Notes under the pieces: model-generated
Told to the model about the DNA's origin: nothing
Seen by the model: only the letters and a program-made list of their open reading frames with translations
Database searches by the model: none
Shown: positions 54,313 through 62,040 of the stretch, piece after piece
Layout of the letters: each line of letters starts with the position of its first letter
Position numbering within the stretch: position 1 is the first letter of the stretch
Position numbers and translations under genes: made by a program
Assembly: GCF_900111615.1 (NCBI RefSeq)
Contig: NZ_FOHU01000009.1
Location: 62,001-126,000, forward strand
Reading direction: 5' to 3'
Length of the DNA stretch: 64,000 nt
DNA from: Natronincola peptidivorans
GTDB lineage: Bacteria; Bacillota; Clostridia; Peptostreptococcales; Natronincolaceae

Positions 54313-55326
54313 TTATCTACTCACATCATTTATTCTTTTTACTGATTCTCTTACTTGTAATGTTGTTGGAACATAAATCCTTTCATGTTCTAGATGCTTA
54401 CCTTCAATTAGCTTCAATAGCTTCGTGGCTCCTTTGATACTAATCTCCTCAATAGGTCTCTTCACAGTTGTAAGGGCTGGTGATAAAAAGGATGAAAAAA
54501 CATTGTCATCAAATCCAACAATTGAAATATCTTCTGGTACCCTTAGCCCCTCATTTACAATTGCTTTAATGGCACCTACAGCCATATCGTCATTTGAGCA
54601 GAATACTGCTGTTGGAATATTTTGAAGACTTAGAAGCTGCTTCATTGCTTTATAGCCGCTTTCCAAATCATATTTTCCTTCAACGGTATAGGCTCTATGC
54701 ATAGGAATACTATGATTTATTAAAGCCTGTAGGAATCCTTCCTTTCTCTCATATGAAGATCTAAATCCTTTTTTCCCTTCAATAAGGGCAATGTCCCTAT
54801 GCCCTTCACTTATTAGGTATTCTACCGCATTTTGAACGCCATTGCGGTCATCAGAGAGAATGTTAATGACATTAGCATCCTGGACTTCTCTATTCAACAC
54901 CACAGTAGGAATGTTTTTTTCTAATATATTATAGATAAAATAGTCATCCTTTGTACTTTGACTCATAACGATAATGCCATCAAAACGTTTTTTGTTGATT
55001 ACATTTAAATTAGCATATCCATCGATACCGCTTACAGTAAGATTAAATTCTTTATGTGCAACACTGTTTACCCCTTTAACGACTTCATAAAAGAAGCTAG
55101 ATGATGTACCTTCATCAATTGATGAGAAAAATAGTCCAATATTATAAGACCTATGGAGTACTAAACTCTTAGCATTATAATTAGGTATATAATTCAAAGA
55201 TTCAGCAATTGTCTTGATTTTTGTTTTTGTAGACTGGCTAATTAAAGGGCTGTCATTTAAGGCTCTGGAAACTGTAGTGTGCGAGACACCTGCAAGCTTT
55301 GCAATATCCTTTATTGTAACGTTCAT
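54313..55326 (-). CDS. LacI-family transcriptional regulator
   Basis: 337 residues. An N-terminal LacI HTH (TIKDIAKLAGVSHTTVSRAL) with the hinge helix NAKSL near 53 precedes a periplasmic-binding-protein-like effector domain with GIDGYANLNVINKKRFDGIIV, AVFCSNDDMAVGAIKA and VGFDDNVFSSFLSPALTTV. It probably represses the uxaBCA genes that follow it 78 bp downstream. Matching CG-centred sites lie upstream of itself and of uxaB, suggesting autoregulation. The inducer is likely a uronate or its derivative (inference). RBS TGAGGTGG. Confidence 0.92.
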   Translation of the reverse strand: MNVTIKDIAKLAGVSHTTVSRALNDSPLISQSTKTKIKTIAESLNYIPNYNAKSLVLHRSYNIGLFFSSIDEGTSSSFFYEVVKGVNSVAHKEFNLTVSGIDGYANLNVINKKRFDGIIVMSQSTKDDYFIYNILEKNIPTVVLNREVQDANVINILSDDRNGVQNAVEYLISEGHRDIALIEGKKGFRSSYERKEGFLQALINHSIPMHRAYTVEGKYDLESGYKAMKQLLSLQNIPTAVFCSNDDMAVGAIKAIVNEGLRVPEDISIVGFDDNVFSSFLSPALTTVKRPIEEISIKGATKLLKLIEGKHLEHERIYVPTTLQVRESVKRINDVSR

Positions 55327-55357
55327 TTTACCACCTCAAAAACATCATATCATATTA

Positions 55358-55371
55358 TGCACACGATAACA
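55358..55371. promoter_or_regulatory. LacI-type operator upstream of the lacI-family gene
   Basis: TGCACACGATAACA, whose reverse complement TGTTATCGTGTGCA differs from the uxaB site by one base. It lies 31 bp ahead of the regulator's start. Confidence 0.55.
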
Positions 55372-55520
55372 ATTATTTATATTTATCAAGTAAAATTGGA
55401 TTTAAGTAGGATTTTAATGCAATTAAATCAAAAGAGAGGGTTGGCAGCCATCGGATAATTTGCTTGTGATGAGAAACAAATAAACCTTATCTTTCTGCGA
55501 TAAGCCTTATGAGTGTATCT

Positions 55521-56225
55521 TTAATCATTAATGTCTTTATCATGTATGAAGTAGTCTGCAAACTCTGTGTAGATTCGGTGGCCCAATCTCTCAATACCAC
55601 TATTTAGATGTTTATTAACAAATGCTTCTATACAATCAATTTTTTTGTTCTTTATGATATCTACTAATTCTACATGATCTTCATAAATAGCTTGAAAGTT
55701 CTTAACTGCAACAATATCCAGCATTCTGAATCTAGTATAATGTACCTGCAGTTTTTGAATTTGCTCCCAAACAATTAGTTTGTTTGTTGCTTTAAACCAT
55801 ACCTTGTGAAGTTCACCATCTATTTTATAGAATTCTTCTGTAGTAAAATCTGATTTTAAAAGAGCCTCTTGAAGCTTTAGATTATATTCAAGTCCAGCTA
55901 CTAGACGATCATCAAGCATCTTTATGGCATCTCTAATAACCATCGTCTCAATCGCTATTCTCATATAGATGAATTGGTGAATACGATCCATATCCAACAA
56001 AGAAACATAATTTGCCTTATATGGAATAGTAACCACCAATCCAGAATTGTTAAGCCTTTGAAGCACATCTCTACTAGGAGTCCTAGATATATTATATCTT
56101 TCGCATATGTCTTGCTCAGTTAAAATTTGTCCTGGTTTAATCGTTAAATTAAGTATATCTTTTTCTAGATTTTTATACACATCTTCTGCAATTGTATTGG
56201 CTTTATAATGTTTTATACCTGTCAT
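55521..56225 (-). CDS. GntR-family (FCD subfamily) regulator linked to kduID
   Basis: 234 residues. The winged helix has ILTEQDICERYNISRTPSRDVLQRL, and the FCD domain includes DGELHKVWFKA, DHVELVDII and NKHLNSGIERL with the usual metal-binding His pattern. It is the third gene of kduD-kduI-gntR (55 bp from kduI). Three GTATAC operators precede kduD, so it is the best candidate to repress its own operon, with an unsaturated-uronate or KDG-type inducer (inference). RBS GAGGAG. Confidence 0.88.
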   Translation of the reverse strand: MTGIKHYKANTIAEDVYKNLEKDILNLTIKPGQILTEQDICERYNISRTPSRDVLQRLNNSGLVVTIPYKANYVSLLDMDRIHQFIYMRIAIETMVIRDAIKMLDDRLVAGLEYNLKLQEALLKSDFTTEEFYKIDGELHKVWFKATNKLIVWEQIQKLQVHYTRFRMLDIVAVKNFQAIYEDHVELVDIIKNKKIDCIEAFVNKHLNSGIERLGHRIYTEFADYFIHDKDIND

Positions 56226-56280
56226 ATCTAAAACTCCTCGTACAATAAAATAATTATTTGTTATTTTGATGCATATCTTG

Positions 56281-57117
56281 TTATTCGATATCTTTTATTG
56301 CAATATGGTCCATATCTGTAAACTCAATGTTTTCACCGCACATACCCCATATAAAGGTATAATTGCTAGTTCCTACACCGCTATGTATAGACCAGCTAGG
56401 AGATATAATGGCTTGTTCATTAGCCATGACAACATGCCTTGTCTCTTGAGGTTGCCCCATTAAATGGAAAACCCTAGCCTCATCATCCATATTAAAGTAC
56501 ATATACACTTCCATACGTCTTTCATGGGTATGGGCAGGCATTGTGTTCCATACACTTCCTGGTTCAAGAATAGTCATTCCCATAACCAACTGACAACTTT
56601 CACATACGTCTGGATGTATGTATTGATTAATTGTCCTTACATTTAGATTTTCTTTTTCCCCTAGTTTTACTTTTTTTGCTTGTTCTAAAGTAATCCTTCT
56701 AGTGGGAAAAGCTTTGTGGGCTGGACTACTATTAAAATAAAATTTTGCTGGGCTATTGATATTTTCTGATTCAAAAGTAACATCCATACCGCCCATTCCA
56801 ATATAAAGACCATCAGCATTGTCTAAGATAAATTCATTACCATCTATTGTTACCTTTCCTTTGCCGCCAATATTTATTATCCCAGCTTCTCTTCTTTCAA
56901 AGAAATAGCTAACACCTAGTTCCTTACCAGCACTTAGTTTGATTTCCTCTCCTACAGGCATGATACCACCAGCGATAATTCTATCAATATGAGAATAAAC
57001 CAAAGCCGCTTCATTTTCTACAAATAACTTTTCTATTAAGTAATGGTTTCTTAGCTCTTCCGTTGTATAATATTTGGAATCCTCTGGATGATTTGCGTAT
57101 CTTATTTCTAAATTCAT
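56281..57117 (-). CDS. kduI: 5-dehydro-4-deoxy-D-glucuronate isomerase
   Basis: 278-residue KduI with a double-cupin fold. The zinc-binding cluster MPAHTHERRMEVYMYF (His, His, Glu) and the later His in SPSWSIHSGVGTSNYTFIWGM are intact, and RITLEQAKKVKLG is typical. It isomerises 5-keto-4-deoxyuronate from pectin lyase products to 2,5-diketo-3-deoxygluconate, the substrate of KduD. RBS AAGGAGTGA. It is 24 bp downstream of kduD. Confidence 0.95.
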   Translation of the reverse strand: MNLEIRYANHPEDSKYYTTEELRNHYLIEKLFVENEAALVYSHIDRIIAGGIMPVGEEIKLSAGKELGVSYFFERREAGIINIGGKGKVTIDGNEFILDNADGLYIGMGGMDVTFESENINSPAKFYFNSSPAHKAFPTRRITLEQAKKVKLGEKENLNVRTINQYIHPDVCESCQLVMGMTILEPGSVWNTMPAHTHERRMEVYMYFNMDDEARVFHLMGQPQETRHVVMANEQAIISPSWSIHSGVGTSNYTFIWGMCGENIEFTDMDHIAIKDIE

Positions 57118-57141
57118 CTAACATCACTCCTTATCAAATTT

Positions 57142-57897
57142 CTATCTTGCAAGCCAGCCGCCATCAACGGCAATTGTAAATCCATTAACATAGTCTGAAG
57201 CTTTAGATGCTAGAAAAACTACTGTTCCATCCAAGTCCTCAGGGGTTCCCCATCGATTAGCAGGTATTCTTGATAAAATTTCTGAACTTCTTCCTTCGTC
57301 TGCCCTAAGAGCAGCCGTATTATCTGTAGCCATATACCCTGGAGCTATTGCATTAGTATTAATATTATACTTAGCCCACTCATTTGCCATTAACATGGTT
57401 AGGCCTTTGACACCAGATTTACTGCCTGTGTATGAAGGAACTCTTATACCTCCCTGGAAAGAGAGCATGGATGCAATATTTATTATCTTTCCTCCAGTTC
57501 TCTGCTCAATAAACTTTTTAGCTACCGCTTGACTTAAGAAAAATACCATTTTAAGATTGATATTCATAACATCGTCCCAATCTTTTTCAGAAAAATTAAT
57601 AGAATCTTCACGCCTAATAATTCCTGCGTTATTAACTAGAATGTCTACTTTGCCGAAGTTATCCATAGCCGCTTCCATAACCTTTGGAATAGAACTCATT
57701 TCCATCAAGTTAGCTTGAACACCAACAAATTTTCTACCTGTTTTTTCTACTAGGCTTTTTGTTTCATCTAAATCAGTAGATCCTACACCTAGGATATCTG
57801 CTCCTGCCTTGGCTAAGGCTATAGCCATACTTTGACCAAGTCCCGTTCTACAGCCTGTAACTATTGCTACCTTACCTTCTAATGAAAATATATCCAT
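57142..57897 (-). CDS. kduD: 2-deoxy-D-gluconate/2,5-diketo-3-deoxygluconate reductase
   Basis: 251-residue short-chain dehydrogenase. The cofactor loop is TGCRTGLGQSMA, NNAGIIRRED follows, the catalytic Ser is in NIASMLSFQGG, and Tyr-Lys in SYTGSKSGVKG. The whole length and VNGFTIAVDGGWLAR at the end match KduD. It reduces 2,5-diketo-3-deoxygluconate to 2-keto-3-deoxygluconate. It leads the kduD-kduI-gntR operon. RBS AAAGGAGG. Operators lie 51-78 bp upstream of the ATG. Confidence 0.93.
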   Translation of the reverse strand: MDIFSLEGKVAIVTGCRTGLGQSMAIALAKAGADILGVGSTDLDETKSLVEKTGRKFVGVQANLMEMSSIPKVMEAAMDNFGKVDILVNNAGIIRREDSINFSEKDWDDVMNINLKMVFFLSQAVAKKFIEQRTGGKIINIASMLSFQGGIRVPSYTGSKSGVKGLTMLMANEWAKYNINTNAIAPGYMATDNTAALRADEGRSSEILSRIPANRWGTPEDLDGTVVFLASKASDYVNGFTIAVDGGWLAR

Positions 57898-57947
57898 TAT
57901 AAACCTCCTTTTATAAAATATGATATGTCTTTTTATCAGTTTTTATA

Positions 57948-57975
57948 TTGTATACATTGTATACAACGTATACAA
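57948..57975. promoter_or_regulatory. Triple GTATAC operator upstream of kduD
   Basis: TTGTATACA, TTGTATACAA and CGTATACAA lie head to tail with 9-10 bp spacing. TTGTATACAA is the palindromic core seen in Bacillus GntR operators. The spacing of roughly one helical turn suggests cooperative binding by the GntR/FCD protein of this operon. Confidence 0.7.
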
Positions 57976-58075
57976 TTAGTGTAAAGAAATTTCATGTCTA
58001 TGTCAATAGGTGTTTTATATATATCCAAGCTGAAAACTATCATTATACTAAGAAATATTTGGATGTTGCTATGCT

Positions 58076-58264
58076 TAATTTTGATACACTAAAGGGCTGC
58101 ATTTGCAGACAGTGGCCATGATGTCCAATCCATGGAAATGAAAAATCCGTTAAGAAATTCGTATGTTTGAGCGTAGCGAGTTTGCGAATTATAGGATTTT
58201 TCATTGGAATGGATTGTAGACATCATCCATTGGTGAAACCGCAGGCCTGTGTGTATCAAAATTA
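58076..58264. repeat. Palindromic repeat family, copy C (long form)
   Basis: The ends TAATTTTGATACAC and GTGTATCAAAATTA are perfectly inverted. Next come GGGCTGC ATTTGCAG on the left and GGTGAAACC GCAG on the right, matching the loop motifs of copies A and B. Inside, a further stem (ATGATGTC/GACATCAT, ATGAAAAATCC/GGATTTTTCAT, AATTCG/CGAATT) reaches a tip containing TGTTTGAGCGTAGCGAGTTT. The whole 189 bp could form one cruciform or long RNA hairpin. Confidence 0.8.
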
Positions 58265-58549
58265 CGATTGGTCACAATATTTCTAATTATGGTAAATTAA
58301 AAATGTATATTTTTACTTCTTAGGTTGGCTATCTATATTTTTATATTGGTTGTAGTACTGTTGTTGTAGAAAAAAAGAAGGCACTAAGCCTTCTATAACT
58401 GGTTTATGTTTTAAAGATTCTTATATGTAATCTGTTTCCCGGTTTCAATTTGAATGCTAAATTTTTCTGATTTTAAAAATGTATCTAGTTTTCCTCAATA
58501 CCTTTTAATTTATCATTTGGATAATTGATTTAGAATAGTTCAGTTTATA
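58265..58549. other. Intergenic region without gene
   Basis: 285 bp between the long palindromic repeat and the methionine gamma-lyase gene. Only the terminator at 58369-58394 is recognisable. Confidence 0.5.
58369..58394 (-). terminator. Terminator of the methionine gamma-lyase gene
   Basis: AGAAGGC-TTAGT-GCCTTCT followed by T6 on the minus strand, about 155 bp beyond the stop codon. Confidence 0.75.
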
Positions 58550-59746
58550 TTATAATTGATCTAAAGCCTTTACTAAATCTGATATGATATCCTCCGGATT
58601 CTCTAAACCTACAGATATTCTCACTAATCCTTCCGAAATATCAGACTCTGCCCTTTCCTCCGGTGTATAGGGTGAATGGGTCATAGAAGCAGGATGTTGA
58701 ATTAATGTTTCAGTGTCTCCTAAGCTTACTGCTAATGTACACAATTCCACTGTATTCATCAACTTTTTACCAGCTTCTAAACCACCCTTCACTTCGAAAG
58801 CAATCATGGCACCTGGCAATTTCATCTGTTTTTTAGCCAAATCATATTGGGGAAAGCTCTTTAATCCTGGATATGCAATACTCTCTACTGCAGGATGAGA
58901 TTCTAAGAATTCAGCAATAATTTGAGCATTTGCACAATGTCTCTCCATTCTAAGATCTAAGGTCTTCATTCCCCTATTAATTAAGTATGCATCAAAAGGG
59001 CTGAGAGATGCACCCGTCATGTCCTTTATACCTACCAGCCTTACCTGATTAATAAAATCCTGCTTTCCTACAGCAAATCCAGCTATTACATCTCCGTGTC
59101 CATTTAAATATTTTGTAGCAGAATGAATCACCACATCTGCGCCTAAATCAAGTGGCCTTTGAAGATAAGGGGTGCAGTAGGTATTATCTACTACAACAAT
59201 ACACCCTTCTACTTCATGAGCAATTTTTGAAATTGCTTCTATATCTGACATAGTCATATTGGGATTTGCAGGGTTTTCAAGGTATACAACCTTCGTGTTT
59301 TCTCTCATAGCCTTTCTTACATTTTCAGGATCTGTTGTATCAACAAATGTGACTTCAACACCAAACTTTGTTAGTCCGTGGCTTAAGAATGCAAAAGTGC
59401 ATCCATATAAGGTTTTAGCTGCTAAGATATGATCTCCTGCCTGTACAGCAGTCCATAAAACAGAGGTAATGGCTCCTATACCTGATGCCGTTGATACAGC
59501 CGCTTCAGCATTTTCTAAATTAGCAAGCTTTTCTTCAACCTGTGTGTTGGTTGGGTTTCCTAACCTGGAATAAATATATCCCCCTTCCTCTAATGCAAAT
59601 CTTCTTCCCCCCTGCTCTGCTGAATCAAATATAAAAGTAGAAGTCTGATATATTGGCGTTGCCAATGCCCCAAATTCATTTTTTTGATATCCAGCATGTA
59701 CTGCCCTTGTTGAAAAACCCATTTTGTTTAAGCTTTCCTTGTTCAT
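58550..59746 (-). CDS. megL: L-methionine gamma-lyase
   Basis: 398-residue PLP enzyme of the Cys/Met metabolism family. [11 protein letters not shown] places Tyr114 and Cys116 exactly where bacterial methionine gamma-lyases have them; the cysteine separates this enzyme from cystathionine lyases. [17 protein letters not shown] binds phosphate, and [11 protein letters not shown] holds the PLP lysine (about 212). It splits methionine into methanethiol, ammonia and 2-oxobutyrate. RBS TAAGGAGG. It is 94 bp downstream of a TyrR-like sigma-54 activator gene on the same strand, probably co-transcribed or controlled by it. Confidence 0.9.
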   Translation of the reverse strand: MNKESLNKMGFSTRAVHAGYQKNEFGALATPIYQTSTFIFDSAEQGGRRFALEEGGYIYSRLGNPTNTQVEEKLANLENAEAAVSTASGIGAITSVLWTAVQAGDHILAAKTLYGCTFAFLSHGLTKFGVEVTFVDTTDPENVRKAMRENTKVVYLENPANPNMTMSDIEAISKIAHEVEGCIVVVDNTYCTPYLQRPLDLGADVVIHSATKYLNGHGDVIAGFAVGKQDFINQVRLVGIKDMTGASLSPFDAYLINRGMKTLDLRMERHCANAQIIAEFLESHPAVESIAYPGLKSFPQYDLAKKQMKLPGAMIAFEVKGGLEAGKKLMNTVELCTLAVSLGDTETLIQHPASMTHSPYTPEERAESDISEGLVRISVGLENPEDIISDLVKALDQL

Positions 59747-59839
59747 CCTGTATCCTCCTTAACTTTCATTATAATAGCTGTTTTGCATTTTAATTATTTG
59801 CTCATTATATTTTTTCATTTTATGGAGGTGTAATCTCAA

Positions 59840-61390
59840 CTAGTCTTTAAGATCCTCCTTAAATATGCCATACTTCTTCATTCTATTCATAAGCAAAGTA
59901 TGTGTAACCTTAAGATTTCTAGCAGCTTCTCTAATGCTTTTTGTTGATTTCAAGCTATCGGTTATCATTTTCTTTTCCAAACTTTCTATGCACTCTTTAA
60001 GAGACGCTTCTACCAATGAATCTTCTGTTGTTAAATTATAATTAAGGATTATATCCTTGGCTAAAATTGTTTTTGTAATGGACAAGGCAGCTGCTCTTTC
60101 CAGTACATTTTGAAACTCTCTTACATTACCTGGCCAATTATAGTTAATCAGCTTTCGCATAGCATCTTGTTCAATTCCAGTGATGGTTTTGTTATATCTT
60201 TCAGAATGCATCCTGGAGAAATATTCAAACAATAAGGGGATTTCCTCTTTTCTTTCCCTAAGAGGAGGTATGTTGATATTAAATATATTGATTCTAAATA
60301 ATAAATCTAACCTGAACTCTTTATTTCTTACCATTTCATCCAAGTTCTGATTGGTAGCTGATATCAATCTGGCATCAATGGGAATCTCTTTGTGACCTCC
60401 CACTCTTCTTACCTTTCTTTCCTGCAACACCCTTAACAACTTTGCCTGTATATGGGGTGCCATTTCTCCTATCTCATCAAGAAAAACAGTTCCTCCACTG
60501 GCAACTTCAAAGATTCCCGCTTTACCTTCCTTATTTCCTCCTGTAAAGGTTCCAGGTTCATATCCGAACAACTCACTTTCTAATAGCTGATCTGGAATGG
60601 CAGCACAATTAATTGCAATAAATGGTTTGTTTTTCCTGTTACTATGATTATGAATCGCCCTTGCAAATAACTCTTTCCCAGTACCACTTTCTCCTGTAAT
60701 AAGCACCGGTGAATCCCATTTGGAGTATTGCTTGCCTTCACTTATTACAGAAATCATTCTTCCACTTTCACCTATAATATCATCAAATGTAATGGGGTTA
60801 TCATAACGACTGAATACACTTGATTTATCTATATCGTAAAATGATATTAAGTATCCAGTTAAGACATCCTCCTCATTTTTAATAAGTTGCAGATTCACTT
60901 GATATAATTGATTTCCTATCTCCATCCTTTCAGTTACTATGTTTTTTTTGCCTTTTACATTTCCTAAAAAGGATATAAATCTATCGTAATCTATGTATTT
61001 TCTGATATTTACTCCAGTAATATCCTTACCTTCACACCTAAATATTTTTTCTGCAGCATAGTTATTGATATATTTTATATCTCCTTTTTTGTTTACAAGA
61101 GTTACTCCATGCGGTATGAGGTCTAATACATTTTTCATTTGTGTATTCTTTTCCTCAAAAGGAAATAGATCTATTTCTTCGATACTCTCCCATTCACTAA
61201 GATTTTCAAACTCTTTTTTAATAAGTTCCCAAATATGTTCTTCGACGGGCATCAGTTTGATATATGCAACATATGCATAAACTTCCATCCAAATTAGTCC
61301 TACTCCATATTTGTATAATACGGATAAAGCTTTATAGGTTAGATGCGGTCTATCCTCAACAGCTGTTAGTTTGATTTTCTTAGTTTCCAT
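59840..61390 (-). CDS. TyrR-like sigma-54-dependent transcriptional activator
   Basis: 516 residues. There is an ACT-like N-terminal domain (1-75; VEDRPHLTYKALSVLYKYG), a PAS domain (about 85-190) and a sigma-54 AAA+ domain (about 203-440). The AAA+ domain has Walker A GESGTGKE at 233-240 and Walker B TVFLDEIGEM near 301-310. A Fis-type HTH ends the protein (IREAARNLKVTHTLLMNRMKKYGI, in two parts). The loop that normally reads GAFTGA and contacts sigma-54 is GTFTGG (280-285), keeping the key Phe and Thr. ACT domains bind amino acids, so it likely senses methionine or another amino acid and activates megL (inference). A -24/-12 promoter lies just upstream of this gene itself. Confidence 0.88.
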   Translation of the reverse strand: METKKIKLTAVEDRPHLTYKALSVLYKYGVGLIWMEVYAYVAYIKLMPVEEHIWELIKKEFENLSEWESIEEIDLFPFEEKNTQMKNVLDLIPHGVTLVNKKGDIKYINNYAAEKIFRCEGKDITGVNIRKYIDYDRFISFLGNVKGKKNIVTERMEIGNQLYQVNLQLIKNEEDVLTGYLISFYDIDKSSVFSRYDNPITFDDIIGESGRMISVISEGKQYSKWDSPVLITGESGTGKELFARAIHNHSNRKNKPFIAINCAAIPDQLLESELFGYEPGTFTGGNKEGKAGIFEVASGGTVFLDEIGEMAPHIQAKLLRVLQERKVRRVGGHKEIPIDARLISATNQNLDEMVRNKEFRLDLLFRINIFNINIPPLRERKEEIPLLFEYFSRMHSERYNKTITGIEQDAMRKLINYNWPGNVREFQNVLERAAALSITKTILAKDIILNYNLTTEDSLVEASLKECIESLEKKMITDSLKSTKSIREAARNLKVTHTLLMNRMKKYGIFKEDLKD

Positions 61391-61416
61391 ATTCCCACCC
61401 TCTCATATTAATTCTT

Positions 61417-61432
61417 TGCACATATTGTGCCA
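61417..61432 (-). promoter_or_regulatory. Sigma-54 (-24/-12) promoter upstream of the activator gene
   Basis: On the minus strand TGGCAC-AATAT-GTGCA: perfect -24 box, one mismatch in the -12 box, and exactly 10 bp between GG and GC. The start point would be about 15-20 bp from the ATG. The same bases form an imperfect palindrome, so an operator is an alternative reading. Confidence 0.55.
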
Positions 61433-61773
61433 ACTTTAATAGGGGCCAAACCTACATAAGACCTGCATAAAAAACCTTCTTTTATAAATAATGGAACATT
61501 TTTATGCCACATATAAGGTTTGTTTAGTCTAATGACCCATAACAAATGGTTTAGTTTTAATCCATTTGGATTAAAACTAAACCATTTTAGGCGTTAAGTC
61601 AAGCTTTATATTTAAACTATATCTAGCCACACTCCAATTTAAATGATAGAGATACTAAGATGCATCAATTGTTATAGACTAACACGTTTTTAAATGTAGG
61701 CGCGTATGCTACTCAAGCCACAATGAATACACCAAACAATACTGGATCCCTTACAATTAACTAGACAGCTTAG
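61433..61773. other. Intergenic region upstream of the activator gene
   Basis: 341 bp. It contains the 44-bp perfect palindrome at 61544-61587. Near 61668, GTTATAGACTAACACGTTTT resembles the left flank of repeat copy A (GTTATAGACATACGCTTTT). No intact gene. Upstream activator sites for the sigma-54 promoter would be expected here. Confidence 0.4.
61544..61587. repeat. Perfect 20-bp inverted repeat
   Basis: AAATGGTTTAGTTTTAATCC, loop ATTT, and its exact reverse complement. It is GC-poor and lacks a T-run directly after it, so it is more like a mobile-element end or protein target than a terminator. Confidence 0.75.
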
Positions 61774-61926
61774 CTTCTACAGCAAGTAGGATTAAAAGAT
61801 GTAACCTTCCATGGCTTCCATCATATGTATGGGACTCGACTTCTAGAGGCAAATAAACATCCTAAGGTAGTTCAAAAGCTTTTAGGCCACTCTGCATGGA
61901 GAGATTTTATACTTTTTTTGTCGTAG
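61774..61926 (+). pseudogene. Tyrosine recombinase (integrase) remnant
   Basis: About 50 codons between two stop codons encode the C-terminal signature of a phage-type integrase: VGLKDVTFHGFHHMYGT, then RLLEANKHPKVVQKLLGHS. The usual HxLRH box is HGFHH, so the catalytic arginine is lost. The frame ends (LFLS stop) before the catalytic tyrosine, and the rest of the gene is absent. It lies 65 bp from a tRNA 3' fragment, a common integrase target. Certainly non-functional. Confidence 0.8.
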
Positions 61927-61954
61927 TAGGCTTAGGCTGTAGTAAGTCTATATT

Positions 61955-61987
61955 AAAAAACCTCTAGTCATTACAACTAGAGGTTTT
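61955..61987 (-). terminator. Terminator downstream of the tRNA-Arg fragment
   Basis: AAAACCTCTAGT pairs with ACTAGAGGTTTT; T6 follows on the minus strand. It starts 3 bp after the CCA of the tRNA fragment, as a native tRNA terminator would. Confidence 0.85.
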
Positions 61988-61990
61988 CAC

Positions 61991-62040
61991 TGGCACGCCC
62001 TGAGGGATTCGAACCCCCGACCTTCAGATTCGAAGTCTAG
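61991..62040 (-). other. 3' half of tRNA-Arg(UCG), probable attachment site
   Basis: The minus strand reads from the anticodon arm (AGACTTCGAATCTGA, anticodon TCG) through the variable loop and T-arm (GGGGGTTCGAATCCCTC) to GGGCGTGCCA. The D-arm and 5' acceptor strand are missing; unrelated AT-rich DNA precedes. This is the footprint left when an element integrates into a tRNA gene by site-specific recombination at the anticodon loop. Because the native terminator follows, the low-coordinate side is the original flank and the inserted element should extend to higher coordinates. Confidence 0.8.

Noticed and set aside
61490-61515. Second sigma-54 promoter candidate around TGGAAC...ATGCC
   Set aside because: The spacing between GG and GC is 11 rather than 10 bp and the -24 box is degraded.
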